This document shows positions 5,758-15,385 of a DNA stretch of 45,460 nucleotides, in pieces. The notes beneath the pieces are model-generated. The model did no database searches, was not told the DNA's origin, and was given only the letters and a program-made list of their open reading frames with translations. The first letter of the stretch is position 1, and the number at the start of each line of letters is the position of its first letter. The stretch spans positions 1-45,460 of the forward strand of contig JANQKU010000008.1 of the NCBI GenBank assembly GCA_028280955.1. Direction: 5' to 3'. The DNA is from Opitutaceae bacterium (lineage in GTDB: Bacteria > Verrucomicrobiota > Verrucomicrobiia > Opitutales > Opitutaceae). Position numbers and translations under genes: made by a program.

Positions 5758-7584
5758 CTATTCTTGTTTGGAATCTTCCGGCTCAGTTTTTTTCAAAAAT
5801 CCACCCAGAATATTCTTTGCCGTTTCTTCTAAGCCTTCGCCTTTTTCGTTGTCTTTTTCTCTTCCCAGCTTCTTCCCAAGTTCCTCAGTCAATCGATTCG
5901 TCAGTTCTGCCTTTCCGGCTGAGAGCAGAACATTCTTAAATTGGTCGGAATCGATTTTAATCGCCGGATTGTCGATAGATCCGTGGATCGTTACCGGGAT
6001 GATGAGCTCCTTGATTTTTGTGCGACTACTTCCGGAAGTAAAAGAGGTATCGTGCAGAGCGAGAGTTAGAGGAAGATTGGAGTTGGTGCTACTGATGCTT
6101 CCATCGATAGAAATATCAACGGTGCCGCCTTTAATCGGTAAACTTCCTTCCCCTTTTTTCAATTGTTGGGCAAGGTCGTCGACAGACTGACCTTTGTAGA
6201 CCAATTTTATGTGATTATCCGGTTGTTGCGGGCTGAAGCCGAAACGTAAACCGGCCGCAAGAAGGCCTGAGTCCGAATGGATAGAGATTTCAGGTGCTTC
6301 TGAATTGAGATTTGGATGAGTCGATAGGTTCTGCCCTTCAATTGTTAAGATTTCTCCCTCTAAATGAGTGGTGGTAACGCCAGCAGCTGTCAGTCGACTG
6401 ATCAAAGCGGTGGGCGTATCTACGATAAGGTGTTTTGCTTGGACTTTGGCATACCCCAGTAGGCGAATGCGTTCTTCCAATTGATCTTGATAACTGGGGC
6501 CTGATGTGTCCTCTGATTCTGTTCCTTTTTCGGATTGGGAAAGAGATTCCAACCAATGGCGCAATTGGGAGAGTCGTTCTTTCCACACTTTTGCATCTGC
6601 CAGAATATCATCAATCGATTCTGTCCCAGGGGTAGAATCCGGCTTTTGTGCCTTTGGTCGGGGTCGGGTTAGTGTCCCCGGAATGCTCCGAAGTTTACCG
6701 TTAGATCCATTGCGAATAGTGACTTGATCCAAAACCATCCGTTTTCTGAGAATGTTGACTGTGCTAATATCTGCTTCAATTTCGGAGGCCCGAAAAAGAT
6801 CTGTCTCCAATGCATTTGGATCCGCTAAAGCAAGATCAGAGAGGCTCAATCTCCCTGCTTTAAGATCGAGATCTGCAGAACCGAGATCGACGGTTGCGCC
6901 ATTGACTTTTTCCAGTCCTGCTTGAATCGCTGTCGTCACGATGGGGCCTTGGAAAAATAAGGCAGAGATACCTAGAAAACAAACGGTGACGATGACAAAA
7001 ATGAGACCAATCATGCGAATGGGATTACCCACACGTTTTGCCAGAAGTTCTTCGTAGGTCTTCTTTCCCTTATTTCCTCCGACAAAGACAAAAAGAGCTA
7101 TTTTAAACCACCGATTTTTTGTCCACGGATGTTCTTTTTCCGGGTTTCGTTCTCTCTCAGCCATTTTTTGCCTGAAGCCGTTGAGAAGGCTGACCAAAGT
7201 GATCCCAAGGGTAATGCCGATAATGAGCGCAATGAATTGGCCTCCAGTTACGGCATAATAATCGAGACCGAAGAAAGCGATGATGGGTGCGTTGACGAGA
7301 ACTTTGAAGAGTCCTTCCGTGGGACCATCGAGTAAGAATTGTCCGATCGAGAAAGAGACGGGCATCAGAAGGAGTGAGAGAAGTTTGCTCAGTGAACCGA
7401 TTAAAGCTGCGATCAGAAGATTCGCATTTAGAATAACGAGGAGAAAAAGCCAGAAGAGAAAAAGACCGGGCGCGGTCGTAAACTCCGGAATAAACCCAAT
7501 CATTGAGGCCAGAATGCTGGCCGACATAAGTTGGAAGGGAGTCGCTTTTCCTCGAAGTATTTTGCCGATTTGTCGTGTGATCAT
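5758..7584 (-). CDS. TIGR03546/DUF2062-like membrane protein with AsmA-like C-terminal region
   Basis: A 608-residue protein. The N-terminal part (1-140) has several hydrophobic segments (about 20-65, 68-85, 98-135) and the start MITRQIGKILRG seen in the TIGR03546 group related to DUF2062. Another membrane helix lies at about 190-212. After it comes a periplasmic region whose beta-strand text (GATVDLGSADLDLKAGRLSL, then ASEIEADISTVNILRKRMVL) is typical of AsmA-like or TIGR03545-type repeats. This region ends with strands near 505-560 and a charged Lys/Glu tail. In other bacteria the TIGR03546 and TIGR03545 parts are often neighbouring genes; here they seem fused. A role in envelope lipid transport or assembly is an inference from AsmA relatives. 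It is the last minus-strand gene before the truncated tRNA and is separate from the atp operon. Confidence 0.7.
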   Translation of the reverse strand: MITRQIGKILRGKATPFQLMSASILASMIGFIPEFTTAPGLFLFWLFLLVILNANLLIAALIGSLSKLLSLLLMPVSFSIGQFLLDGPTEGLFKVLVNAPIIAFFGLDYYAVTGGQFIALIIGITLGITLVSLLNGFRQKMAERERNPEKEHPWTKNRWFKIALFVFVGGNKGKKTYEELLAKRVGNPIRMIGLIFVIVTVCFLGISALFFQGPIVTTAIQAGLEKVNGATVDLGSADLDLKAGRLSLSDLALADPNALETDLFRASEIEADISTVNILRKRMVLDQVTIRNGSNGKLRSIPGTLTRPRPKAQKPDSTPGTESIDDILADAKVWKERLSQLRHWLESLSQSEKGTESEDTSGPSYQDQLEERIRLLGYAKVQAKHLIVDTPTALISRLTAAGVTTTHLEGEILTIEGQNLSTHPNLNSEAPEISIHSDSGLLAAGLRFGFSPQQPDNHIKLVYKGQSVDDLAQQLKKGEGSLPIKGGTVDISIDGSISSTNSNLPLTLALHDTSFTSGSSRTKIKELIIPVTIHGSIDNPAIKIDSDQFKNVLLSAGKAELTNRLTEELGKKLGREKDNEKGEGLEETAKNILGGFLKKTEPEDSKQE

Positions 7585-7733
7585 AACGAGATAGACCGAG
7601 TGCTTTGGGTGTCTATGGACATTTGCCCATTGGAGGCAGTTCCTAGATTGGAAAAGAATTGTGGCCAGGCATCAATCTTTGGCAAGGCATGAAAAAGAAG
7701 AGAGAGTTTCTTAACGTCTTTTTTAAAGGAAAA

Positions 7734-7757
7734 GAGCGATGCTCAAGAACATCGCTC
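7734..7757 (-). terminator. Terminator of the atp operon
   Basis: An 8-bp perfect stem GAGCGATG/CATCGCTC with an 8-nt loop lies 28 bp after the atpC stop. On the minus strand it is followed by TTTTCCTTT, giving an intrinsic terminator shape. Confidence 0.7.
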
Positions 7758-7784
7758 CTTCAAAAATAGATCGGAAATATAGCC

Positions 7785-8192
7785 TTATCGTTTTCGTCGT
7801 TTAACAATTAACTGGGCGGCGGTAAACCGTAAGAGACCTTCGAGCCTTTCTACTTCAGCCGGATCACTGTCCCCAGCTTCTGTTAAGGCCTTTTCAGCTC
7901 GGGCGATGGCTTCTTCGACTGCCTTTTCGTCGATTTGTTCTTCGTTGATGGCAGATTCAGCCAAAACAGATACAGCATCTCCCTCCACGCGGGCAAAGCC
8001 CCGGCCAACAACGAGTAATTCCGTTTTTCCGTTTGTTGTTACTTGTAGTTCACCAGCTTCGAGCTGCGCAACGACAGGGATATGTCCGGGAAGAATACCC
8101 ATTTCTCCGGTTGCTGCCGGAAGCACTACTGAATCGATCGTATTATCATACACACGATCTTCAGGGGTTACGATTTCGAGGTGCAGGGGCAT
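7785..8192 (-). CDS. atpC: ATP synthase F1 epsilon subunit
   Basis: A 135-residue epsilon subunit, the usual length. The N-terminal beta-sandwich carries PLHLEIVTPEDRVYD at its start and ATGEMGILPGHIPVVAQL (28-45), the conserved contact region with the c-ring and gamma. The C-terminal helical hairpin begins near residue 85 (INEEQIDEKAVEEAIARAEK). Epsilon links gamma to the rotor and can inhibit hydrolysis. It is the last gene of the operon, 26 bp after atpD, and is followed by a stem-loop terminator. Confidence 0.97.
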   Translation of the reverse strand: MPLHLEIVTPEDRVYDNTIDSVVLPAATGEMGILPGHIPVVAQLEAGELQVTTNGKTELLVVGRGFARVEGDAVSVLAESAINEEQIDEKAVEEAIARAEKALTEAGDSDPAEVERLEGLLRFTAAQLIVKRRKR

Positions 8193-8218
8193 ATCACTGT
8201 TAGGTTAATTGGATCCTT

Positions 8219-10566
<2,348 letters not shown>

Positions 10567-10604
10567 TTTTTATCAGGTTTTGAGGATCAAGGGGAAAAGA
10601 AGGC

Positions 10605-12140
10605 TTAGACAGAGAAAGTTGTTTTCCACTCATCGAGCGCTTTCTTGAGATCCGCATCAAGCCCATCATCAATTTTGGCTTTGGTACGAATTTCGGTAAG
10701 CAGGGAATCCTTACGGGTTATCAGGAATTCACGAAGGCTGGAAGCCGCTTCCACAATTTTGGGGACTTCGATTGAGTCGAAGTAATTATTTTGAGCTCCC
10801 CAGAGGATGCCTGCTTGGACTTCAATGGGTAGTGGGTTGAACGCTGGTTGTTTGAAAAGCTCTACGATGCGTGAACCACGATCGAGCTGAGATTTTGTCC
10901 CTGCATCGAGGTCGGAACCAAACTGAGCAAAGGCCGCCAATTCGCGAAACTGGGCCAGTTCTCCTTTGAGTTTACCGGCTACTTGTTTTGTGGCTTTAAT
11001 TTGAGCGGCGGATCCAACTCGTGAAACGGAAAGACCTACGGAAACGGCTGGACGGATACCTTGGTTGAAAAGATCTGTTTCCAGGAAAATCTGACCGTCG
11101 GTGATGGAAATCACATTGGTGGGAATATAGGCCGAAACATCACCAGCTTGTGTTTCAATGATTGGCAATGCGGTGAGAGAACCGTTTCCGTTCTTTTCAT
11201 CTACACGTGCAGATCGTTCAAGCAAGCGAGAGTGCAGGTAAAAGACATCACCGGGATATGCTTCACGACCAGCAGGGCGTTTCAGGATTAAGGATATCTG
11301 ACGGTAGGCAACGGCGTGTTTGGAAAGATCGTCATACACAATCAATGCATCCATTCCGTTGTGTAAAAAGAACTCACCCATTGCCGCCCCAGCATACGGA
11401 GCAAGGTACTGATTCGCAGGGTTATCTGCTGCGGGTGCTGTTACAATAATCGTGTATTCAAGAGCGCCGGCTTCCTCCAGAGCGCTAATGGTTCGGGCGA
11501 TGTTGGAATTTTTTTGTCCGATGGCGACATAAATAGAATAAACCGGTCGGAAATCAGGGTCACCGGATTCAAGGCCGACTTTGTTAATTTGAGCCTGGTT
11601 GATGATGGTATCAATTGCGATGGTGGTTTTCCCTGTTCCACGGTCTCCGATGATGAGTTCACGTTGCCCACGACCGATGGGGATCATGGAATCAATTGCC
11701 ATGATCCCGGTCAGGAGAGGCTGAGATACTGACTTGCGAACAATAATACCGGGGGCAATTTTTTCGATAGGATAAGTTTCCGAAGATTCAAGGGGTCCTT
11801 TCCCGTCAACGGGATTTCCCAGAGCATCGACCACTCTGCCCAGCAGACCCTTCCCTACCGGAACTGACAAAAGGCGTCCGGTTGTTTTCACTTCGTCGCC
11901 TTCTTTCAATTGAGAAACATCTCCCAAGATCACACAGCCAACTTCTTCTTCTTCGAGATTAAGCGCGATCCCGATGACGCCACCGGGAAATTCGATCATC
12001 TCATTATACATGGCATCGGAGAGGCCATCTACTTTGGCGACACCGTCAGCTAATGAGCGGATTATACCGGTATTTTTCTTTACCGCTCCGCTTTGCAGTT
12101 TGGCTATTGATTGTTCGATTTGTTCGATGACAGTGCTCAT
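10605..12140 (-). CDS. atpA: ATP synthase F1 alpha subunit
   Basis: A 511-residue non-catalytic nucleotide-binding subunit. The P-loop is GDRGTGKT (165-172), where the common form is GDRQTGKT, so the glutamine is replaced by Gly168. Other hallmarks are the N-terminal [14 protein letters not shown], the [15 protein letters not shown] strand, and the alpha-arginine region [20 protein letters not shown] followed by [20 protein letters not shown]. The length is normal. It lies 49 bp after atpH and 38 bp before atpG. Confidence 0.98.
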   Translation of the reverse strand: MSTVIEQIEQSIAKLQSGAVKKNTGIIRSLADGVAKVDGLSDAMYNEMIEFPGGVIGIALNLEEEEVGCVILGDVSQLKEGDEVKTTGRLLSVPVGKGLLGRVVDALGNPVDGKGPLESSETYPIEKIAPGIIVRKSVSQPLLTGIMAIDSMIPIGRGQRELIIGDRGTGKTTIAIDTIINQAQINKVGLESGDPDFRPVYSIYVAIGQKNSNIARTISALEEAGALEYTIIVTAPAADNPANQYLAPYAGAAMGEFFLHNGMDALIVYDDLSKHAVAYRQISLILKRPAGREAYPGDVFYLHSRLLERSARVDEKNGNGSLTALPIIETQAGDVSAYIPTNVISITDGQIFLETDLFNQGIRPAVSVGLSVSRVGSAAQIKATKQVAGKLKGELAQFRELAAFAQFGSDLDAGTKSQLDRGSRIVELFKQPAFNPLPIEVQAGILWGAQNNYFDSIEVPKIVEAASSLREFLITRKDSLLTEIRTKAKIDDGLDADLKKALDEWKTTFSV

Positions 12141-12189
12141 TGGCCTTTAATTAAAATAGAAGTGTAAGGATAATTTGGATATATAAAAT

Positions 12190-12585
12190 TTAACCGTTAA
12201 TGGATTGTAGTGCGGAAAGTTGCCCGGCAATGGAGTCTTCGTAAACATCGCAGCCGACACGGATGCGAAGCCCTGCGATCAGGTCTTTGTTGGTTGTCGC
12301 AGTTGCCTTGATCGTCCGGTTGTAGCGAGTAGACATAGCGGACGAAATATCGGCGAGGATGGTGTCGCTAACTTCGGTGGCTGATTCGACGTGAGCGATG
12401 TGCTTTTCGAGTTCAATGCTGATCAACCGTTGATACGCTTTGAGGACAGCGAGGTGGCGGCGAGGTTTCTTTTGTTCGATATAGAGGAGAACTTCCGCAA
12501 CGCGTGACGCTGATACGAGACCGTCTTCCAAACTGGCTTCAAGAAAGACTTTTGCTAGTTGCTGAATTTGTTTATCGAGCGCCAT
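12190..12585 (-). CDS. atpH: ATP synthase F1 delta subunit, short form
   Basis: A 131-residue protein between atpF and atpA, the position of delta (OSCP), which joins the peripheral stalk to the top of the alpha/beta ring. The C-terminal segment fits delta: HVESATEVSDTILADISSAM (63-82) and the LIAGLRIRVGCDVYEDSI strand pair (102-119). Family members are usually about 175-180 residues. The N-terminal helical domain here appears about 45 residues shorter. The start cannot move far upstream because atpF ends 10 bp before it. The subunit b C-terminus has normal length, so no domain appears to have moved into b. The call rests on position plus the C-terminal match. Confidence 0.88.
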   Translation of the reverse strand: MALDKQIQQLAKVFLEASLEDGLVSASRVAEVLLYIEQKKPRRHLAVLKAYQRLISIELEKHIAHVESATEVSDTILADISSAMSTRYNRTIKATATTNKDLIAGLRIRVGCDVYEDSIAGQLSALQSING

Positions 12586-12595
12586 CGGAGAAAAA

Positions 12596-13141
12596 TTAGA
12601 CGTTGCTTAACTCCTTAGCAGCGCTTTCGGCATACTTTTGCTTTTCATCCTCAGGAAGCTCTTTGGATAAGACGCGTGAAGTGGTGAGAACAACCAGTCG
12701 TGAGATTTCATCACGAACATCCGCTAACATCTTTTTTCGTTCAAGTTCGATAGCGTGCTCTGCTTTCGTGAGAATGTCTTGGGCTTTGCTGGTGGCTTCC
12801 TGTGTTTGTTTTTCCAGAAGTGCCTTCCCGGAATCTCTGGCTTCCGTAATGATTTGCTGTGCCTCAAGAGAAGCCTTTTTCATTACTTCAGCAGTTTCCT
12901 TTTCAGCTTCCGCCAGTTTGCTCTTCATCTCTTCCGTATAACGAAGGCCATCTTCAATTTTGCTTTGACGTTCGTCAATGGTGGCAAAGACGGGCTTAAA
13001 AGCGTACCGATACAATACAAATGCAAGGATCGAGAAACTGATAACTTGCATTATGATATGGCCAATATTCAAGCCAAAGACTTCAACGAGTCCTGATGAT
13101 GTTGCATCTGCTGCTGCGATTACTGTAAGCATGTTGATCAT
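12596..13141 (-). CDS. atpF: ATP synthase Fo subunit b
   Basis: A 181-residue peripheral stalk subunit. A single N-terminal membrane helix (about residues 22-45, IGHIIMQVISFSILAFVLYR) is followed by AFKPVFATIDERQSKIEDGL and a long Ala/Glu/Lys-rich coiled coil to the C-terminus, as in all b subunits. Two copies form the stator that holds alpha3beta3 through delta. It lies 58 bp after atpE, with a strong stem-loop in that gap, and 10 bp before atpH. The first ATG is used here; an ATG three codons later is also possible. Confidence 0.97.
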   Translation of the reverse strand: MINMLTVIAAADATSSGLVEVFGLNIGHIIMQVISFSILAFVLYRYAFKPVFATIDERQSKIEDGLRYTEEMKSKLAEAEKETAEVMKKASLEAQQIITEARDSGKALLEKQTQEATSKAQDILTKAEHAIELERKKMLADVRDEISRLVVLTTSRVLSKELPEDEKQKYAESAAKELSNV

Positions 13142-13160
13142 TGGCGAAGGAATTAGAATC

Positions 13161-13185
13161 GACGCATCGGAATCTCCGATGCGTC
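13161..13185 (-). promoter_or_regulatory. Intercistronic stem-loop between atpE and atpF
   Basis: A perfect 11-bp stem (GACGCATCGGA with its complement) closes on a 3-nt loop, 15 nt after the atpE stop on the minus strand. No T run follows, so it is unlikely to be a full terminator. An mRNA-stabilising or partial attenuation role that raises the c-subunit dose relative to b is plausible. Confidence 0.55.
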
Positions 13186-13199
13186 AAAAATGAGGTTTC

Positions 13200-13409
13200 T
13201 TAAAGGACGAGCGATAAAATACCAAGCCCTTCTGCGAGAGCCATACCGATAATACTCTGGACCAGGATTTTTCCAGATGCGCCCGGATTACGACCGACTG
13301 CTTCAGCCGCTTTTGCTCCGACGAATCCTACGGCAATAGCTGCGCCGAGAACGCCGAGACCGGAAGTTACGCTACCTGTGATTTCCGCTAGGATGATGAT
13401 TTCATTCAT
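13200..13409 (-). CDS. atpE: ATP synthase Fo subunit c
   Basis: A 69-residue two-helix proteolipid. The polar loop is GRNPGA (about 40-45), and the ion-binding carboxylate is the Glu in GMALAEGLGI in helix 2. Compared with the Na+-type pattern (Gln in helix 1, Glu-Ser/Thr in helix 2), the helix 1 position is Val and the residue after Glu is Gly. The ring is therefore predicted to carry protons. It lies 73 bp after atpB and is followed by a stable stem-loop before atpF, which may protect the message for this high-copy subunit. Confidence 0.97.
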   Translation of the reverse strand: MNEIIILAEITGSVTSGLGVLGAAIAVGFVGAKAAEAVGRNPGASGKILVQSIIGMALAEGLGILSLVL

Positions 13410-13482
13410 TGGTATATGTTTTTTAGGTGTTAATGTTGGTTATGATCGTCCACGTTTTAATACATGGTCCCGACCGTAAAGT

Positions 13483-14343
13483 TTAGTGATGGCTTCCTTC
13501 TTCGTGTTCATCACCATGATTGCAAATCAAGCCAATATACACACTGAATAAGAGAATAAATACGAAGGCTTGAACCAAACCCACTAGAAGTTCGAGAAAA
13601 TAGAACGCAGGAAAATAGTGCATCGCATGCATAAGGCTTTCACCTCCATATACATTGCCGAAAAGACGAATGGAAAGAGTCAGCGGGCGAATTAAAATGG
13701 AAACGACTTCAATGACTCCAATCAGAAGAAACATCGGAATTAACATTAGCCACAGAATAGAACCCACTTCTTTTTTGTCCGCTTTGTTTCCAAAAAGATC
13801 TAAAATGAGAACTTTTATGCCTGCGTACTTAAGCACGATGAAAAGCCAAGCAGCCATTGCGATAGTAGCTAAAGCAATCGTGCCATTCCAATCCGCATTG
13901 CCCGGACGAATTAAAGAGTGAGCGACACGAAAAGTACCTTCTTCATCCGTATATCCCCAACCAATGCTGCCGACTCCTGGTATTAAACCGCTCCAATTCT
14001 GGATAACAATGTAAACAAAAAATCCCAAGACCAAAGGAAGGGAGGCTCTCAGAGCTTTTTTGCCAATAATCGGTTCGACCATTTCCCGTAACCCCACCAG
14101 CATATTTTCAATGACTGCCTGACCACGTCCGGGAACGAGTTTGGGTTTTCCCACCATCCAACGAACTGCGAGAATAATGAACAAGGAAACCACCCAACTG
14201 GTTACCATGCTATTGGTTATAGGAAGGGGCCCAATGGAAAACAATTCTTCGGCCCGTGCGGTTCCCGCTGCTTCCGCCAGTGGAGCGAAGGCTCCTGTCA
14301 AGAAGAGTAAGAAAGTGGCTGTGAAACGCTTGAAAAGCAGCAT
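13483..14343 (-). CDS. atpB: ATP synthase Fo subunit a
   Basis: A 286-residue membrane subunit with a signal-like N-terminus (LLFKRFTATFLLFLTGAFAP) that may be cleaved, as in several verrucomicrobial and planctomycete homologues. Helices at about 48-62, 103-125, 155-172, 195-225 and 245-275 follow. The essential stator arginine is in PLTLSIRLFGNVYGGE (about 223-238). It forms the ion half-channels with the c-ring. The tail is His/Glu-rich (HGDEHEEGSHH). It is the first gene of the operon; no atpI or atpZ gene is seen upstream on this strand. The region upstream (14344-14545) should hold the operon promoter, though I see no convincing hexamers. Confidence 0.97.
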   Translation of the reverse strand: MLLFKRFTATFLLFLTGAFAPLAEAAGTARAEELFSIGPLPITNSMVTSWVVSLFIILAVRWMVGKPKLVPGRGQAVIENMLVGLREMVEPIIGKKALRASLPLVLGFFVYIVIQNWSGLIPGVGSIGWGYTDEEGTFRVAHSLIRPGNADWNGTIALATIAMAAWLFIVLKYAGIKVLILDLFGNKADKKEVGSILWLMLIPMFLLIGVIEVVSILIRPLTLSIRLFGNVYGGESLMHAMHYFPAFYFLELLVGLVQAFVFILLFSVYIGLICNHGDEHEEGSHH

Positions 14344-14545
14344 GGGATGAAATTAACGAACAAATATGTTGTTATTAGCAAAACTGTTTAGTTGGCGAAT
14401 TGCGTTGCCGGCGTCAACTCCTGATCAGTCTTTCTTTAACTATAGAGTGAATTAGTAGCAGGTGCTTGATTGATTAGTAGAAGGGCTAATGTTTTAAAGG
14501 GTTTTGTCATGAACTTCCGAGAAAGTTTGAGTTGTCAGAGGGGAA

Positions 14546-14764
14546 TTGCCAGTACAGGGTTCAACCTTAATGAAAAACAAGGAACTTGAGACGGGTTCTT
14601 TTCAAGAAGAATCGCTCAAAGATGAAGGGCAGTCAGCAGCTTTTTCTTCTCCCAGAGGAGAACGCCCTCTCAGTGTCGACTATTTTGGAGCCCTGACCTA
14701 CGCTATGGTGATTCTGACAGCGCTTGCTCAGGTGTTTCTTTTGTTTTGGTTGGATTTACTTTGA
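14546..14764 (+). CDS. Small predicted membrane protein
   Basis: A 72-residue frame starting at a TTG preceded closely by AGAGGGG, or 64 residues from the ATG at 14570. It has a polar N-terminal half rich in Glu/Ser and one C-terminal hydrophobic helix (about 48-71, FGALTYAMVILTALAQVFLL). It is divergent from atpB and its 3' end overlaps the end of trmB by about 60 bp. I do not recognise a family. Since the overlap falls in the variable tail of trmB, both genes could be real. Confidence rests only on the ribosome binding site, the clean helix and the otherwise empty space. Confidence 0.45.
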   Translation: MPVQGSTLMKNKELETGSFQEESLKDEGQSAAFSSPRGERPLSVDYFGALTYAMVILTALAQVFLLFWLDLL

Positions 14765-15362
14765 TGGCAACGAGTGATTGATAGGAGTCTGCTTTTTCTT
14801 GAAAGACAGAAGCTCGTTCGAAGGGCCAGTTTACTTTAGCCCTCAGTTCCCAATCAGGATGATTTACAAAGGCCTCCCTCCCCCATTCGAAATAATCGGC
14901 ATGATCAGTTCGAAAATAAAAAGGACAGGAAACCACGCTTTTTTTAGCAGCTAATGACAGGAAATCAAAATCGAGGAGTCTGTTTTTATGGTGTCTCCGT
15001 TTTGGCCATGGATCGGGGAACAAGAGAAAGTATGTCTCAATCTGAATTTTTTCTGGAATGACCCAGAGAAACTCGAGAGCTTCTGCTTTTAGAAAATACA
15101 GGTTTTTCTTCTGAATTTTCTCTTTTTTGCGGAGAGCTCTTTCGATACGGCCTGTCAGCAGATCAATACCAATGCACTTTGATTTCGGATGGGCTTTAGC
15201 GTATTCAGTGAGAAAGTGACCATGCCCACAACCAATCTCCAAAGTGATGGTTTCTTCTCTTTCAAAAAGTTCAGCACAGAGTGCTCTTAAGTGATCGAGG
15301 CGTTTCTCAATTTTTTGGATCACCTCTTCCGGCTTCGATCGGATTCGAGATTTCTTCAACAT
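14703..15362 (-). CDS. trmB: tRNA (guanine-N7-)-methyltransferase
   Basis: A class I SAM methyltransferase that makes m7G46 in tRNA. The SAM loop is LEIGCGHGHFL, and the TrmB hallmark FPDPWPKRRHHKNRL is the substrate and catalytic loop. The ATG at 15362 is chosen (219 residues); a TTG four codons upstream is possible. It starts 23 bp after mnmG on the same strand and is probably the last gene of recA-mnmE-mnmG-trmB. The last 15 or so residues (TKETPEQALSESP) lie beyond the conserved core and overlap a convergent small ORF. Confidence 0.95.
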   Translation of the reverse strand: MLKKSRIRSKPEEVIQKIEKRLDHLRALCAELFEREETITLEIGCGHGHFLTEYAKAHPKSKCIGIDLLTGRIERALRKKEKIQKKNLYFLKAEALEFLWVIPEKIQIETYFLLFPDPWPKRRHHKNRLLDFDFLSLAAKKSVVSCPFYFRTDHADYFEWGREAFVNHPDWELRAKVNWPFERASVFQEKADSYQSLVAIKVNPTKTKETPEQALSESP

Positions 15363-15385
15363 ATGGATAATCAAATAGGCTGGGA

